NCBI GenBank assembly: GCA_016763855.1
Contig: JAESSY010000022.1
Location: forward strand, 1-34,385
Source: Pseudomonadales bacterium
GTDB taxonomy: Bacteria; Pseudomonadota; Gammaproteobacteria; Pseudomonadales; Azotimanducaceae
Reading direction: 5' to 3'
DNA: 34,385 bases
In this document: positions 33,997 to 34,385 of the stretch, one piece after another
How the letters are laid out: every line of letters starts with the position of its first letter
Numbering within the stretch: position 1 is the stretch's first letter
Position numbers and translations under genes: made by a program
Notes under the pieces: generated by a model
The model's input: the letters and a program-made list of their open reading frames with translations, nothing else
Database searches by the model: none
Told to the model about the DNA's origin: nothing

Positions 33997-34296
33997 CTAA
34001 TTTGAATTTTCATCTTCATATCGGGCTATCATTTCTTTATAGACATCACTATCCCTTTTACCCACGCTGAGTGCAGTAACAATAAGTTCAGTGTCGTTGG
34101 TATGATAGGTTAATCGCAGTGGTGGGCGCATTCTTTTGATCTTATATAAATTACGGCCGCCAGAAAGTCTTGATCCTGGTATGTGGGGATTTTCTAGGCG
34201 CTGCTCAAGTTTCTTCTTAAAGTATTTCTTATCAGTAGCCGAAAGGCTATTCCACTCACCTAATGCGTCAGGGTGAAATTTTAACTTATAGGTCAC
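33997..34296 (-). CDS. RelE/StbE-type toxin
   Basis: This 99-residue basic protein of RelE/ParE fold opens with TYKLKFHPDALGEWNSL, then KKYFKKKLEQRLENPHIPG, a SRLSGGRNLYKIKRM segment and the family's strand end VTALSVGKRDSDVYKEMIAR. It is an mRNA interferase by family (StbE subgroup of RelE). The start is GTG (34294-34296), overlapping the antitoxin end by 11 bases as expected for a coupled pair. Residues H8, K19, R68 and R75 region provide the basic surface. Toxin activity is inferred. It is a typical cargo of integron arrays. Confidence 0.86.
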   Translation of the reverse strand: MTYKLKFHPDALGEWNSLSATDKKYFKKKLEQRLENPHIPGSRLSGGRNLYKIKRMRPPLRLTYHTNDTELIVTALSVGKRDSDVYKEMIARYEDENSN

Positions 34297-34385
34297 CCAA
34301 ACTCACTTCTATGAGTTCTTTTCCATCGTTCATTCGAACATTTGCTTGCATGAGCAATGCAAGGTCTTCCATTGCCTCAAACATA
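34286..34385 (-). CDS. StbD/RelB-type antitoxin, C-terminal part only
   Basis: An open frame runs off the right end of the window and stops at TAA (34286-34288). The visible part is MFEAMEDLALLMQANVRMND followed by GKELIEVSLGDL. VSLxDL is the common C-terminal ending of Phd/YefM and StbD-type antitoxins. It overlaps the toxin start, which confirms the pair. The N-terminal DNA-binding part is outside the window, so the family assignment is by this end and by context. Confidence 0.7.
   Translation of the reverse strand, partial: MFEAMEDLALLMQANVRMNDGKELIEVSLGDL

Overview
The window looks like chromosomal DNA from a gammaproteobacterium, probably marine or aquatic. Evidence: an OmpR/EnvZ-type two-component pair, an FNR-type regulator, an RhlG-like reductase, HAE1-type RND efflux, a DmdC-type acyl-CoA dehydrogenase and a moderately AT-leaning composition. 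The species cannot be named from the sequence. No rRNA, tRNA or CRISPR array was found.

Left part (1-11.5 kb): a decayed small membrane gene is followed by a two-gene unit, a membrane protein plus an XRE regulator. Its promoter lies inside a 48-bp double palindrome. Next come an MFS exporter and a translationally coupled operon read leftwards: c-type cytochrome, efflux adaptor, RND pump. A divergent response regulator/sensor kinase pair and a small exported gene split by an in-frame amber codon sit at the operon head. An FNR-like regulator converges on the kinase gene.

Middle part (11.5-24.5 kb): mostly housekeeping and central metabolism. It holds a CinA/PncC-type amidase, a second MFS exporter, a large acyl-CoA dehydrogenase, an exported FG-GAP protein overlapping L-serine dehydratase, glyA, a PhoH ATPase, a CoA transferase next to exonuclease III, RidA, and an RhlG-like reductase. 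sdaA and glyA lie in tandem and connect serine, glycine, pyruvate and one-carbon units. Between PhoH and the CoA transferase are two adjacent blocks of short tandem repeats.

Right part (24.5-34.4 kb): accessory DNA. A secreted metallo-beta-lactamase-fold gene, with a palindrome in its promoter spacer, lies between the 3' ends of an IS30-type and an IS66-type transposase gene. Beyond it almost everything is read leftwards: small, unrelated genes (DUF402, zinc ribbon, short PyrE, a helical protein, two GNATs, a serine beta-lactamase-like protein, a Rossmann protein with a DinB-like protein, an alpha/beta hydrolase, a GFA protein, and a RelE/StbE toxin with a cut-off antitoxin). Several junctions carry attC-like imperfect palindromes or integron-type core heptamers just after stop codons. 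The best-preserved ones are near the right end. This suggests a decaying gene-cassette array whose integrase, if any, would lie beyond the right edge. All functional calls are by eye from motifs; no database search was possible.
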